Shown here: positions 53,023 through 61,493 of the stretch, piece after piece | Layout of the letters: each line of letters starts with the position of its first letter | Position numbering within the stretch: position 1 is the first letter of the stretch | Assembly: GCA_017306015.1 (NCBI GenBank) | Contig: JAFKJK010000014.1 | Span: 1 to 64,000, forward strand | Direction of reading: 5' to 3' | DNA length: 64,000 nt | From: Propionibacteriaceae bacterium | GTDB taxonomy: Bacteria > Actinomycetota > Actinomycetes > Propionibacteriales > Propionibacteriaceae | Program-made: the position numbers and the translations under genes | The notes under the pieces: generated by a model | What the model was told of the DNA's origin: nothing | Databases searched by the model: none | Seen by the model: only the letters and a program-made list of their open reading frames with translations

Positions 53023-54050
53023 ACCCGGCTCACCTCCATCGGGACGACAGCGCCAGGATTCTCCTGGGCCCACCAGCACGCGACGTCGTGACCGTGTTCG
53101 TCGATCATCGCGGGCTCCTTGCGGCTGCAGATCTCCATGGCGAACGGGCAGCGGGGATGGAAGCGGCACCCGGACGGCGGGTTGGCCAGGTTCGGCGGCG
53201 AGCCGGGAATGCCGAGGACGTGCTTGGTCCGGGTCTCCTCCGTCGGATCCAGCACGGCGGCCAGCAGCGCCGAGGTGTACGGGTGCCGGGCGGCGTGGAC
53301 GAGGTCCTCGGTGCGTCCGTTCTCGACCACCTTCCCGGCGTACATGATCGCCAGCCGGTCGGTGACCATCGACAGCACCGGCAGGTCGTGGGTGATGAAG
53401 ATCACCCCGGCCATGATCTTCGCCTCGATCATGGCCAGCAGCATCTCGATCAGGGCCTTCTGGCTGGACACGTCCAGCGCCGAGGTCGGCTCGTCGGCGA
53501 TCAGCAGCCGCGGGTTCAGCAGCGTCGAGATGACCGTCACCATCCGCTGCTTCATGCCGCCGGACAGCTGGTGGGCGTAGGAGTCGAGCGCCCGGGTCGG
53601 CAGTTCCAGCATCTTCAGCCGGTCGTTGGCCCGGTCCATCGCCTCGGCCCTGGTGACCCTCGGATCGTGCGCCCGCATCACGTCGTACGCGAGGTCCTTG
53701 ATCTTCAGCGTCGGGCTGACCGCGTTCATCGCGCCCTGCGGCAGCATCGAGACCACCTTGCCGCGGAACGGCCGGTGCCGGGCGTTGGCGCCGCTGTCCA
53801 GCGTGGACAGGTCGATGGTCTCGCCGTCGATCTCCATCGTCCCGGTGAGCACGTACAACGGCGGCTGGGCGATCATCGCCAGCGCGTTGCCCATCGTGGA
53901 CTTGCCGCAGCCGGACTCGCCGGCCAGGCCGAGGATCTGGCCCTCGGGCACCTCGATGGTGACGTTGTCGACGGCGGGCACGTCCTGGCCGCTGTCGGCT
54001 GCGTAGGACGCCGTCAGGTTCGACGCCCGCATCAGGATCTTTTCGCTCAT
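53019..54050 (-). CDS. Oligopeptide-type ABC importer ATPase (OppD-like)
   Basis: A 343-residue ATPase: Walker A GESGCGKST, signature LSGGMKQRMVTVISTLL, Walker B LLIADEPTSALDVSSQ, H-loop FITHDLPVL, and the C-terminal oligopeptide-type Cys cluster GCRFHPRCPFAMEICSRKEP, which in homologues binds an iron-sulfur cluster. ATG 54050 follows the 63-bp tandem repeat region, so its translation initiation region is altered by the repeats. Open frame continues upstream through the repeats, but that part is not conserved. Confidence 0.93.
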   Translation of the reverse strand: MSEKILMRASNLTASYAADSGQDVPAVDNVTIEVPEGQILGLAGESGCGKSTMGNALAMIAQPPLYVLTGTMEIDGETIDLSTLDSGANARHRPFRGKVVSMLPQGAMNAVSPTLKIKDLAYDVMRAHDPRVTRAEAMDRANDRLKMLELPTRALDSYAHQLSGGMKQRMVTVISTLLNPRLLIADEPTSALDVSSQKALIEMLLAMIEAKIMAGVIFITHDLPVLSMVTDRLAIMYAGKVVENGRTEDLVHAARHPYTSALLAAVLDPTEETRTKHVLGIPGSPPNLANPPSGCRFHPRCPFAMEICSRKEPAMIDEHGHDVACWWAQENPGAVVPMEVSRV

Positions 54051-54051
54051 T

Positions 54052-54177
54052 TCGGGGCCCTCGCGGAGTTGTTCGGGGGAGCGCAGCGGAGGAGAAGAAC
54101 TCCGTGGGGTGGTCTCGGGGCCCTCGCGGAGTTGTTCGGGGGAGCGCAGCGGAGGAGAAGAGGTCCGTGGGGCGTGC
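54052..54177. repeat. Two tandem 63-bp repeats between permease and ATPase genes
   Basis: Copies start at 54052 and 54115 and differ at a few bases. On the minus strand each reads through as SSPPLRSPEQLREGPE in one frame and contains both a CTCCGCTGCGCTCCC block and a GCGAGGGCCCC block. They lie in the gap of the otherwise tightly packed dppC-oppD operon. Confidence 0.85.
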
Positions 54178-55209
54178 TCATGCGGCCACTCCCACCGCAT
54201 CGCCCTGCTCGGCCAGCTTGCGGGCGGCTTCCTCGCGCCGCTTGGCCGCCGCAGCGAGGTTCTTCTTCTTGCCACGGCGCAGCCGCGGGTTGAACACCTC
54301 GTCCAGCGAGGACTGCAGGTACAGGAAGCCGAAGCTGATCAGGGTCAGCACGATCGTGGGTGGCAGGAAGGCCCACCACGCGCCGGTCGCGACCGCCTGG
54401 AACGCCAGCGCCCAGTGCAGCTGCATGCCCAGGGAGTTCGTGCCGGACACCCCCAGGCCGAGCATCGACAGCGTCGACTCCGCCAGGATCGCGGACGCCA
54501 GCTGCAGCACCCAGGCCATCACCACGTAGCTGGCCAGGTAGGGCAGGACGTCGAAGACCAGGATGCCGGGCGTGCGGGCACCGGACAGTTTGGCCACGTC
54601 GATGTGTTCTCGAGTGGCCACCGAACTCGCCTGGGCTCTGACGGCACGGGCTGTCCAGGGCCAGGACGTGATGCCGATCACCAGGGCGAGACCGGCGATG
54701 CCCTTCAGGAACGGGATGTTGGTGCTCTGCAGGGAGATCGAGATCAGGATCAGGATGACGATGGCCGGGATCGCCAGCACGATGTTGGTGATGCCCATCA
54801 GGGCCTCCTCCAGCCAGCCGCCCACGTAGCCGGCGAGGATGCCGATCAGGACGCCGATGAAGGTGGCCAGGGTGCCGGCCAGCAGGCCGTTGATCAGCGA
54901 GTTGCGGGTGCTCGCCATCAGGACGGCGATCACGTCGTAGCCGAAGTTCTCCGTCCCCAGGATGTGTTCGGCGGACGGCGAGTCGTAGATCGAGCCGACC
55001 TTCTGGTCGGGACCGTACGGGTAGAACAGCGGGCCGACGAAGGCCAGCAGGGTGATCACCAGGATGATCCCCACCGACACCCACAGACGCGGACCGAAGT
55101 TGAGGCTGCGCCAGGCCGGCCTGGCCTTGGCCTTGGGGGTTTCCGGCTCGACCGGGGCGACCGGGCCCTCGGTCTCGGCGACGACGGCGTTGCTCTGGAT
55201 GTTGGTCAT
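54178..55209 (-). CDS. Oligopeptide-type ABC importer permease (DppC-like)
   Basis: A 343-residue permease with an N-terminal helix (LWVSVGIILVITLLAFVGPLFYPYG), a typical HILGTENFGYDVIAVLMASTRNSL block, helices and the EAA-like loop VATREHIDVAKLSGARTPGILVFDVLPYL. The C-terminal tail is long and Lys/Ala-rich (RRGKKKNLAAAAKRREEAARKLAEQ). ATG 55209 follows dppB by one base. Confidence 0.93.
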   Translation of the reverse strand: MTNIQSNAVVAETEGPVAPVEPETPKAKARPAWRSLNFGPRLWVSVGIILVITLLAFVGPLFYPYGPDQKVGSIYDSPSAEHILGTENFGYDVIAVLMASTRNSLINGLLAGTLATFIGVLIGILAGYVGGWLEEALMGITNIVLAIPAIVILILISISLQSTNIPFLKGIAGLALVIGITSWPWTARAVRAQASSVATREHIDVAKLSGARTPGILVFDVLPYLASYVVMAWVLQLASAILAESTLSMLGLGVSGTNSLGMQLHWALAFQAVATGAWWAFLPPTIVLTLISFGFLYLQSSLDEVFNPRLRRGKKKNLAAAAKRREEAARKLAEQGDAVGVAA

Positions 55210-55210
55210 G

Positions 55211-56218
55211 TCACTTCTCCCCGGACTTTGCGGCACGGATCCGTGGGTCGATGAAGCCGTAGAGCACCTCGACCAGGTAGTTGGCGACCAGCACGGCGAC
55301 GGTGATGATCAGCGTCACCGCCTGCACGATCGGGTAGTCGTTGGCGGAGATCGCGCTGAACAGCAGCGTCCCCATGCCCGGATAGTTGAACACCAGTTCG
55401 GTGATCAGCGCGCCACCGACCATCGTGCCGATGCTCAGGGCCAGACCGGTGATCTGCGGGAGCATCGCGTTGCGGAAGATGTAGCCGGTCATCTTCCGGT
55501 CGCCGATGCCCAGGCTGCGGGAGTAGTTGACGTAGTCGGAGCCGAGCTCGTAGATGGCCATCGAGCGCATGCCCACGGCCTGGCCACCGATGTTGATCAG
55601 CAGCAGGGACAGGAACGGCAGCCACCAGTACTGCAGGGCGTCGGAGAAGAAGTCCCAACTCCACTCCGGGCTGTTGCCCAGCGAGTACGCACCGCCGGGC
55701 GGGAACCAGCCGAGGACCACTGCCAGGCCATACAGCAGGATGATCGACAGGCAGTAGTAGGGCATCGAGTTGAACACCAGCGACGTGGTGAACACCGACT
55801 TGTCCCAGGAGCCGCCCTTGTAGGCAGCGACGGCTCCCAGGAGGTTGCCGATGATCCAGCCGAGGATGATGGCAGGGATCTGGAGCACCAGGGTGAACGG
55901 CAGCGACTGGCTGATCAGGTCCGAAACCGGGGTCGGGTAGAACGAGAACGACAGACCCAGGTTTCCCTGCAGCGCATGCGTCACGTAGATCCAGAACTGG
56001 TCCCAGAGCGGCTTGTCGAGCCCGAACTGCTCCAGGAACTGCTGGTAGATCGCAGCCTGAGCCTCCGAGCTCATGCCGCCCCGTCCCAATTGGGACACGA
56101 TCACGTCGACCGGGTTACCCGGGATGAGCCGTGGTAGCAGGAAGTTCAGAACCACTGCTACCAACAGCGCACCCAGGTACCACGCGGTCTTGCTGACCAG
56201 ATAACGTCGCAGACCCAT
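55211..56218 (-). CDS. Oligopeptide-type ABC importer permease (DppB-like)
   Basis: A 335-residue permease with six helices: first TAWYLGALLVAVVLNFLLPRLIPGNPVDVIV with the family's PGNP motif, NLGLSFSFYPTPVSDLI, and the EAA-type loop GSDYVNYSRSLGIGDRKMTGYIFRNAMLPQITGLALS. Partner of the DppC-like permease. The GGGAACTGGAG upstream is a plausible ribosome site. Confidence 0.93.
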   Translation of the reverse strand: MGLRRYLVSKTAWYLGALLVAVVLNFLLPRLIPGNPVDVIVSQLGRGGMSSEAQAAIYQQFLEQFGLDKPLWDQFWIYVTHALQGNLGLSFSFYPTPVSDLISQSLPFTLVLQIPAIILGWIIGNLLGAVAAYKGGSWDKSVFTTSLVFNSMPYYCLSIILLYGLAVVLGWFPPGGAYSLGNSPEWSWDFFSDALQYWWLPFLSLLLINIGGQAVGMRSMAIYELGSDYVNYSRSLGIGDRKMTGYIFRNAMLPQITGLALSIGTMVGGALITELVFNYPGMGTLLFSAISANDYPIVQAVTLIITVAVLVANYLVEVLYGFIDPRIRAAKSGEK

Positions 56219-56241
56219 GGTGCTCCAGTTCCCTTCGTTGG

Positions 56242-58056
56242 TTAACCGGCGATCTTCTGGATCTTATACATCCAGGTGTTGCCGGCTCCACGGAACATCG
56301 GCGGAGCGTAGGAGTTGTTCTCATCCGGCCAGTTGTAGAAGTTGGTCGCGTTGTATTCGTAGAACTCGTCCGGCCGGTACATGATCGGGCAGGACGGAAC
56401 CTCCTTGCGGTACAGCGCGTCCAGCTTGTCGTAGGCCGCCTTCTTGGCTGCGTCGTCGACCGCCTGGGACGCCTCGGTCAGCATGGCCTCGACCTGGTCG
56501 TTCTTCCAGCGACCGTAGTTGGCGAAGGTCGTCTTCCCCAGCGGCTGCATCTCCGACTGGCTCATGATGTCCTTGAACCGCGCCCACGGGGTGGCCGGGT
56601 TCACACCGGAGACGTACCACACGGCCAGGTCGAACGTGCCGCCCTGGATGGCCTGGGTGGTCTCGGCCTGCTGCGGGAAGTTGGTGGCGCAGTCGATGCC
56701 GATGGCCTTCAGGCTCTTGGCGATGATCTCGCACGACGCGTTCCAGTCCGTCCAGCCGGTCGGGGTGATCAGCTTGTACGGGCCGAGCCGGTTGCCGTCG
56801 ACGACGTAGACCCCGTCAGACCCCTTCTTGCCGCCCGCATCGGTGAGCAGCTTCTCGGCCGCCGCTGCGTCGTACTTCCAGCCGTTGGCCTCGGCGTCCG
56901 CCTTGTTGAAGAACTTCGACTCGGCGCCGGTCGGCATGATCAGGCTGGCCTGGACCACGTCGGTGTAGCCCGACATGGCCGTGTCGGCGATGGACGCGTA
57001 GTCGATCGCGGTGGCGATCGCCTTGCGCACGGCCGGGTTGTCCAGGCCCTTCTTGGTCGTGTTCATCAGCAGCATCGGCATCGAACCCGGCAGGTAGTAC
57101 GGCTTGTCCTTCAGGTAGGTGCCGACCGGCTTGCCGCCCTCCCACATCTTCCAGATCTGGGAGACGAACTGCTGCATGATGTCCAGCTCGCCCGCCTGGA
57201 ACTTGACGTTGCCGTCCTCGTTCGACTTGAAGATCGGGTGGATGATCTGGCTCATCACCGGCGTGCCGCCGTAGAAGGTCTTGCCCCAGTAGGCGTCGCT
57301 GCGCTTGAGGACGACCTGGGTCTGGTCGGCCTTGTCGAGCGTGAACGGACCGGTGCCGATGGGCTTGGCCATGACCTCGGTGGGCAGCTTGTCGTCGGCG
57401 ATGGACGAGAACACGGCCTGAGGCAGGACGTAGTTCTCGGTCAGCATCCGCAGCACGTTGCTGACGTTCTTGGACTTCTGGTTGACCTTGATGACGATGG
57501 TCTTGTCGTCGGTCGCCTCCATGGAGTCGGCGAGCTGCCAGAACGAGGCGACGTTGATGCCCTTGTTCTTCTTGCCGAGCTCGTAGGAGAAGACGACGTC
57601 CTTGGCCGAGCATGCCGACCCGTCGGAGAACGTCACGCCGTCCTGCATCGTCAGCGTGATCGACTCAGTGCCGTCGACCTTGTACTCCTTGGCGATGCCC
57701 GGCATGATCTCGCCGGTCGCGATGTTCCAGCGCAGCGGCGTCTCGTAGACGATCTGCATGACGTTGGCCGCGGCGGGCCAGGCTGCCGTCGGCGACAGCG
57801 GGTTGAAGGTCGCCGGGGGACCCCACTGGAAGCCGGCGATCAGCAGGGCGTCCGCTGTGGCGCCCTTGCGGCCGGTGCCGACCTTGCCGTTGTTGCCGAT
57901 GCCCTTCTTCTCCGAGTTGGCGGTCGCGCCACCGGTCGCGCCGCCTCCAGGGGTCTGGGTGCCCGTGCAGGCCGCCAGTGCGAGTCCACCGACCGTGAGG
58001 CCGGCAGCCTTCAGAAACGTACGCCGAGAGCTGCTCTCGAAGATCGAATCTGACAT
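56242..58056 (-). CDS. Family-5 ABC solute-binding lipoprotein, Tat signal
   Basis: A 604-residue SBP_bac_5 family protein. Signal: SSRRTFLKAAGLTVGGLALAACTG combines a twin-arginine motif (RRTFLK) with a lipobox (LAAC), so it is exported folded and lipidated. Body with FNPLSPTAAWPAAANVMQIVYETPLRWNIATGEIMPGIAKEYKVDGTESITLTMQDGVTFSDG, the family signature region. GGAGGAA precedes ATG 58056. Family-5 receptors bind peptides but several, such as those of Thermotoga, bind cello- or manno-oligosaccharides; the flanking beta-mannosidase and glucosidases point to that here. Confidence 0.93.
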   Translation of the reverse strand: MSDSIFESSSRRTFLKAAGLTVGGLALAACTGTQTPGGGATGGATANSEKKGIGNNGKVGTGRKGATADALLIAGFQWGPPATFNPLSPTAAWPAAANVMQIVYETPLRWNIATGEIMPGIAKEYKVDGTESITLTMQDGVTFSDGSACSAKDVVFSYELGKKNKGINVASFWQLADSMEATDDKTIVIKVNQKSKNVSNVLRMLTENYVLPQAVFSSIADDKLPTEVMAKPIGTGPFTLDKADQTQVVLKRSDAYWGKTFYGGTPVMSQIIHPIFKSNEDGNVKFQAGELDIMQQFVSQIWKMWEGGKPVGTYLKDKPYYLPGSMPMLLMNTTKKGLDNPAVRKAIATAIDYASIADTAMSGYTDVVQASLIMPTGAESKFFNKADAEANGWKYDAAAAEKLLTDAGGKKGSDGVYVVDGNRLGPYKLITPTGWTDWNASCEIIAKSLKAIGIDCATNFPQQAETTQAIQGGTFDLAVWYVSGVNPATPWARFKDIMSQSEMQPLGKTTFANYGRWKNDQVEAMLTEASQAVDDAAKKAAYDKLDALYRKEVPSCPIMYRPDEFYEYNATNFYNWPDENNSYAPPMFRGAGNTWMYKIQKIAG

Positions 58057-58128
58057 TGATTCCTCCAATTTTCTCCTGACCCCACCGATGGAGCCATGCT
58101 GTGGATGGTTCGTGCTATGCACTTGTCG

Positions 58129-58149
58129 ACCCGGCAACTACCGCCGGGT
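58129..58149. terminator. Hairpin behind GH2 gene
   Basis: ACCCGGC (58129-58135) pairs with GCCGGGT (58143-58149) around AACTACC. It lies between the GH2 stop (58159) and the binding-protein start (58056), both minus strand, so it could weaken read-through between the two transcription units. No T-run follows. Confidence 0.4.
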
Positions 58150-58158
58150 TTGGCCGGG

Positions 58159-60714
58159 TCACCAAACCCCGGCCGGTCTCTTCTCAACGGTCACGAAACG
58201 CACGACTTCAGGCGCCGTCAGCGCCTCAAGCGAGCCTTCGTCGAAGTTGCCAGTCACCTGGAAGCTGTGGGTCTCGCCTGGGAACAGGTCCACTCCCAGC
58301 GAGTCGGCGTACGCGTCCTCCGCCACCCGGTCGGGGAAGATGGCCAGGCTGCGTAGGAAGGTCTGCGCGGTGATGCTCGCCTCTGCGCCGGTGTCGGTCG
58401 CGGTGACGCTCGCCGTGAAGGCGGGGACGGGCAGGTCGGCCTCGACGTCCTCGACCAGCAGCTTCACCGCCCGGACGGCCTCGTTCGCCGTCGCCACCAG
58501 GGCCAGGTCGCTGCGGCCCTCGGGGAGGTCGAAGCCGATGGCCACGTCCGCCTTGCTGCGGGCCGGCACCAGGACTTCGAACCGCGCGGACGCGACCACC
58601 TCGCCGGTGAACCGGCGCAGCTCGACCAGGCCGCCGGCCGTCCAGTCGGTGCGGGCGTCGTTGACCACGACGAGCCGGGGGGCTCCGTCCGCGGTCTGGA
58701 TCGTCAGCAGGTGGTCGGCGTAGGCGTCCCGGATGGCGTACCACAGGGGCTTGCGGCGGGCGACCGGCTCGCCGGCCGCGTTGGTGCCGAGGTCGAGGGC
58801 CGCCCAGGAGACCACCGGCCAGCAGTCGTTGAGCTGCCAGACGATCGAGCCGTGGCAGCGTCCGCGCAGGGACCGCCACCGCTCGATGCCGTGGCGGACG
58901 GCGCGAGCCTGCTGGAGCTGCATCAGATAGAGCCAGTCGTCGAAGTCGGCCGCGGTCTCCCCGGGGACCGGGAGATGCCCCACGATGCCCTTGTTCAGCT
59001 TGCCGTTGCCGCCGGCGGCCTTCTGGTGCGCGAGCATGACCGGGGAGTCGGCGCGCAGGTCGTCGGCGTCCAGCGCGCGCCGCCAGGTCGCCCAGGTGGC
59101 CGGGCCCTGGTACCCGAACTCGGAGACGAACCGCGGCGAGTAGTCGTCGTAGCCGGTGTAGTCACGCTCGTTCCAGACATCCCAGATGTGCATGCAGCCA
59201 TAGTTGGGGTCGTTCGGGTCGAGCTCCTTGGGACCGGATGACGGGCTGCCGGGCCAGTACGGCCGGGACGGGTCGAGCTCGGCCACGATCGCCGGGAACG
59301 TCTCGTAGAAGTACTTCTCGCCCCACGTGCGGTCGCCGTTCGGCTGGGACGCCCAGTCCCAGGCGGCGTGGCCCCAGATGATCTCGTTGTTGCCGTTCCA
59401 GACCACGAGGGACGGGTGGGGGCTGAGCCGCATCACGTTGTCGCGGACCTCGGCATCGAACTCGGAGGCGAACGGCTCCTCCTCCGGGTACGCGGCGCAG
59501 GCCAGCGCGAAGTCCTGCCACACCATCACGCCGAGCTCGTCGCAGGCGGCGTAGAAGTCCTCGGTCTCGTAGAGGCCGCCGCCCCAGACCCGGAGCAGGT
59601 CGATGTTCGCGTCCTTGGCCTGCTGGATCCGCTCCCGGTACCGCTCGGGCGTGACCCGGGTGACGAAGCAGTCGTCGGGGATCCAGTTGGCCCCGCGGAC
59701 GAAGACGTCGACCCCGTTGATCCGCAGCGCGAAATTGGCGCCGTTGCCGTCGGCGTCGCCGGTGGTGTCGAGCTCGGTGCTGCGGAAGCCGGTGCGGGTG
59801 GTGATCCGGTCGAGCACGGTGACGTCGTTGTGGAAGACGATCTCGACGTCGTACAGCGGCTGGGCTCCCAGCGAGTGCGGCCACCACGGCTCGATGCCGG
59901 TGATCTCCAGCGACGACTGCGTCCAGTCCTCGGCCGGGACGCCGAGTTCGCCGGACACGTCCGAGCCCTGGACCCGGACGGTGAGGGCGGCGAAGCGGAG
60001 TTCGCCGGTGAGCTGTGCGGTGACGTCGAGCGTGCCCACCCAGGTGCCGTCCGTCCGCTGCTTGGCGGTGGCCAGGACGCTCAGGTCGCCGATCCGGGCG
60101 TGGTTCCAGCTGCGCAGCCCGATCCGCTTCCAGATCCCGGCCGTGACCAGCCGCGGGCCCCAGTCCCAGCCGAAGTTGCAGGCCATCTTGCGGATCAGGT
60201 TGAAGTCGTCGCGCTCGACGTGGACACGCTCGCCGACCAACGCCGCCATCTCGGCCATGTGGTCGAACGCGGAGTCGAAGACCACCTCGACCAGGTTGCG
60301 CCCGAGCATCAGCCGCGGCCGCACCGGGAAGACGGAGCGCCGGTGCATGTTCACCGAGCGGCCGACACTGACGCCGTTGACGAAGACCTCGGCGACCGTG
60401 TCCAGACCGTCGCACTCCAGGTCGCAGTTGCGGGCCTCGAGTTCGGGATCCCCCAGGCCGAGGATCACCTCTCGCCGGTAGATCCAGCGTTGGCGTCCGA
60501 TCCAGTCGGTCAGCGTCTCGTTGGCGCCGAGGTACGGGTCCTCGATCAGCCCCGCGGCGAGCAGATCGGTGTGCACGCAGCCCGGAACGGTGGCCGGGAT
60601 ACCGGCGGCGAGAGTCGGCCTCAGCGCTTCGGGCACCTCGCCCCAGGACCGCGCCGACCCATCGGCGCGCACCGTCCAGCCGCTGCCGCCAAGGTCCATC
60701 CAGCCTGGTTCCAT
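58159..60714 (-). CDS. GH2 beta-mannosidase
   Basis: A cytoplasmic 851-residue GH2 enzyme. N-terminal sugar-binding domain (WMDLGGSGWTVRADG, ATVPGCVHTDLLAAGLIEDPYLGANE, RWIYRREV) is characteristic of beta-mannosidases. In the barrel: FVRGANWIPDD, LLRVWGGGLYETEDFYAACDELGVMVWQDFALACAAYP, acid/base Glu in VVWNGNNEI (about 441), nucleophile Glu in RFVSEFGYQG (about 531), and WQLNDCWPVVSWA. GAGGA lies 5 bases before ATG 60714. Upstream is a LacI-type operator half at 60813-60826. Confidence 0.93.
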   Translation of the reverse strand: MEPGWMDLGGSGWTVRADGSARSWGEVPEALRPTLAAGIPATVPGCVHTDLLAAGLIEDPYLGANETLTDWIGRQRWIYRREVILGLGDPELEARNCDLECDGLDTVAEVFVNGVSVGRSVNMHRRSVFPVRPRLMLGRNLVEVVFDSAFDHMAEMAALVGERVHVERDDFNLIRKMACNFGWDWGPRLVTAGIWKRIGLRSWNHARIGDLSVLATAKQRTDGTWVGTLDVTAQLTGELRFAALTVRVQGSDVSGELGVPAEDWTQSSLEITGIEPWWPHSLGAQPLYDVEIVFHNDVTVLDRITTRTGFRSTELDTTGDADGNGANFALRINGVDVFVRGANWIPDDCFVTRVTPERYRERIQQAKDANIDLLRVWGGGLYETEDFYAACDELGVMVWQDFALACAAYPEEEPFASEFDAEVRDNVMRLSPHPSLVVWNGNNEIIWGHAAWDWASQPNGDRTWGEKYFYETFPAIVAELDPSRPYWPGSPSSGPKELDPNDPNYGCMHIWDVWNERDYTGYDDYSPRFVSEFGYQGPATWATWRRALDADDLRADSPVMLAHQKAAGGNGKLNKGIVGHLPVPGETAADFDDWLYLMQLQQARAVRHGIERWRSLRGRCHGSIVWQLNDCWPVVSWAALDLGTNAAGEPVARRKPLWYAIRDAYADHLLTIQTADGAPRLVVVNDARTDWTAGGLVELRRFTGEVVASARFEVLVPARSKADVAIGFDLPEGRSDLALVATANEAVRAVKLLVEDVEADLPVPAFTASVTATDTGAEASITAQTFLRSLAIFPDRVAEDAYADSLGVDLFPGETHSFQVTGNFDEGSLEALTAPEVVRFVTVEKRPAGVW

Positions 60715-60812
60715 CGGTCCTCGTTGACCCTTCCCTGCACCCATCGGGTGCTTCTCAAGTGGGCCGCGCACTGGCGGCGTCCACTCCTGACAATCTGAAC
60801 GTTAGCATCCTC

Positions 60813-60826
60813 CGAAAACGCTCTCA
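60813..60826 (-). promoter_or_regulatory. LacI-type operator upstream of GH2 gene
   Basis: CGAAAACGCTCTCA at 60813-60826 shares ACGCTCTCA/AGCGCTCTCA with the box TGTAAGCGCTCTCA before the GH3 gene (63794-63807). The central CGCT/AGCG and flanking TGA are the LacI/GalR pattern. It lies about 100 bases upstream of the GH2 start. The left half is degenerate. Confidence 0.55.
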
Positions 60827-61180
60827 TCCTTGGCAAGGACTAGTGTCCAGCCGGAATGAAATCGTTATCATCCCGAGACCTGACGCGGCGTCCGCCGCCG
60901 GCCCGGCGCCTCGTGCGGCAACCCGCCGCAACCGCGCGACAGGAGCCACGGCGGCATCGACCCGCATGGCTGCGACGCTGCATCGCCACGAGGACGCAAC
61001 GCCACGGACCGTCCACCGACCAGATCGCAGCCGGCGTCACGGACCGGCGCGCCGGCGAGCGGCGGCATTCTGACCAACAGCCGGCGCTCGAACACGGGGA
61101 AGCCTCGTCGGCGAGGGTCACCCTGGGCACTGGCCTACGCCCGCGACAGTGACCCTGAGCGGGCAGTCGGGGGCGGTGGG
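60827..61180. other. Intergenic stretch without convincing gene
   Basis: About 350 bases between the GH2 promoter and tatA. Open frames on both strands (for example plus 60856-61152, minus 60868-61095) are Arg-rich and without recognisable motif. I see no hairpin or repeat of note. Confidence 0.5.
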
Positions 61181-61432
61181 CTAACGCAGATCGGTCGGGG
61201 ACGTGCTCGGTTCCTCGACGACGGGCTGCACCGGGGTGGCCGTCGGGGCGGCCTGGGCCGGAGGCGCTGCCTGCACGGCCGGGGGCTCCGCCGCGCCGGC
61301 CTTGGTCTCTTCCTTGAACTCGCGGATCGCCTTGCCGGCGTTCTTGCCGAAGCCGGCGAGCTTGGTGCCGCCGAACAGCACCAACGCCACCACCGCGAGG
61401 ATGACCCATTCCCAACCGCCCAGATTCGGCAT
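61181..61432 (-). CDS. tatA: Sec-independent translocase subunit TatA
   Basis: An 83-residue TatA/TatE: transmembrane helix WEWVILAVVALVLFGGTKLAGFGKNAGKAIREFKEET with the conserved Phe-Gly hinge, the amphipathic helix, and an Ala/Pro-rich acidic tail. The transmembrane helix, the FG hinge and the length are standard. No tatC or tatB nearby, so it would work with partners from elsewhere. Its position between two glycosidase genes, next to a Tat-dependent binding lipoprotein, is noteworthy. Confidence 0.93.
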   Translation of the reverse strand: MPNLGGWEWVILAVVALVLFGGTKLAGFGKNAGKAIREFKEETKAGAAEPPAVQAAPPAQAAPTATPVQPVVEEPSTSPTDLR

Positions 61433-61493
61433 GTCCTTCTCCTGTTCCTAGGGCTCAACCAAGTGTTACATGCTCTGACAACGCGCGGCCACG

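Noticed and set aside
56242..58056. Assignment of the importer as dipeptide transporter (DppA)
   Set aside because: The family matches, but the flanking glycosidases make a sugar cargo more likely, so no gene symbol is given.
60856..61152. Arg-rich plus-strand frame upstream of tatA
   Set aside because: Composition of random high-GC DNA, no motif and no start signal.
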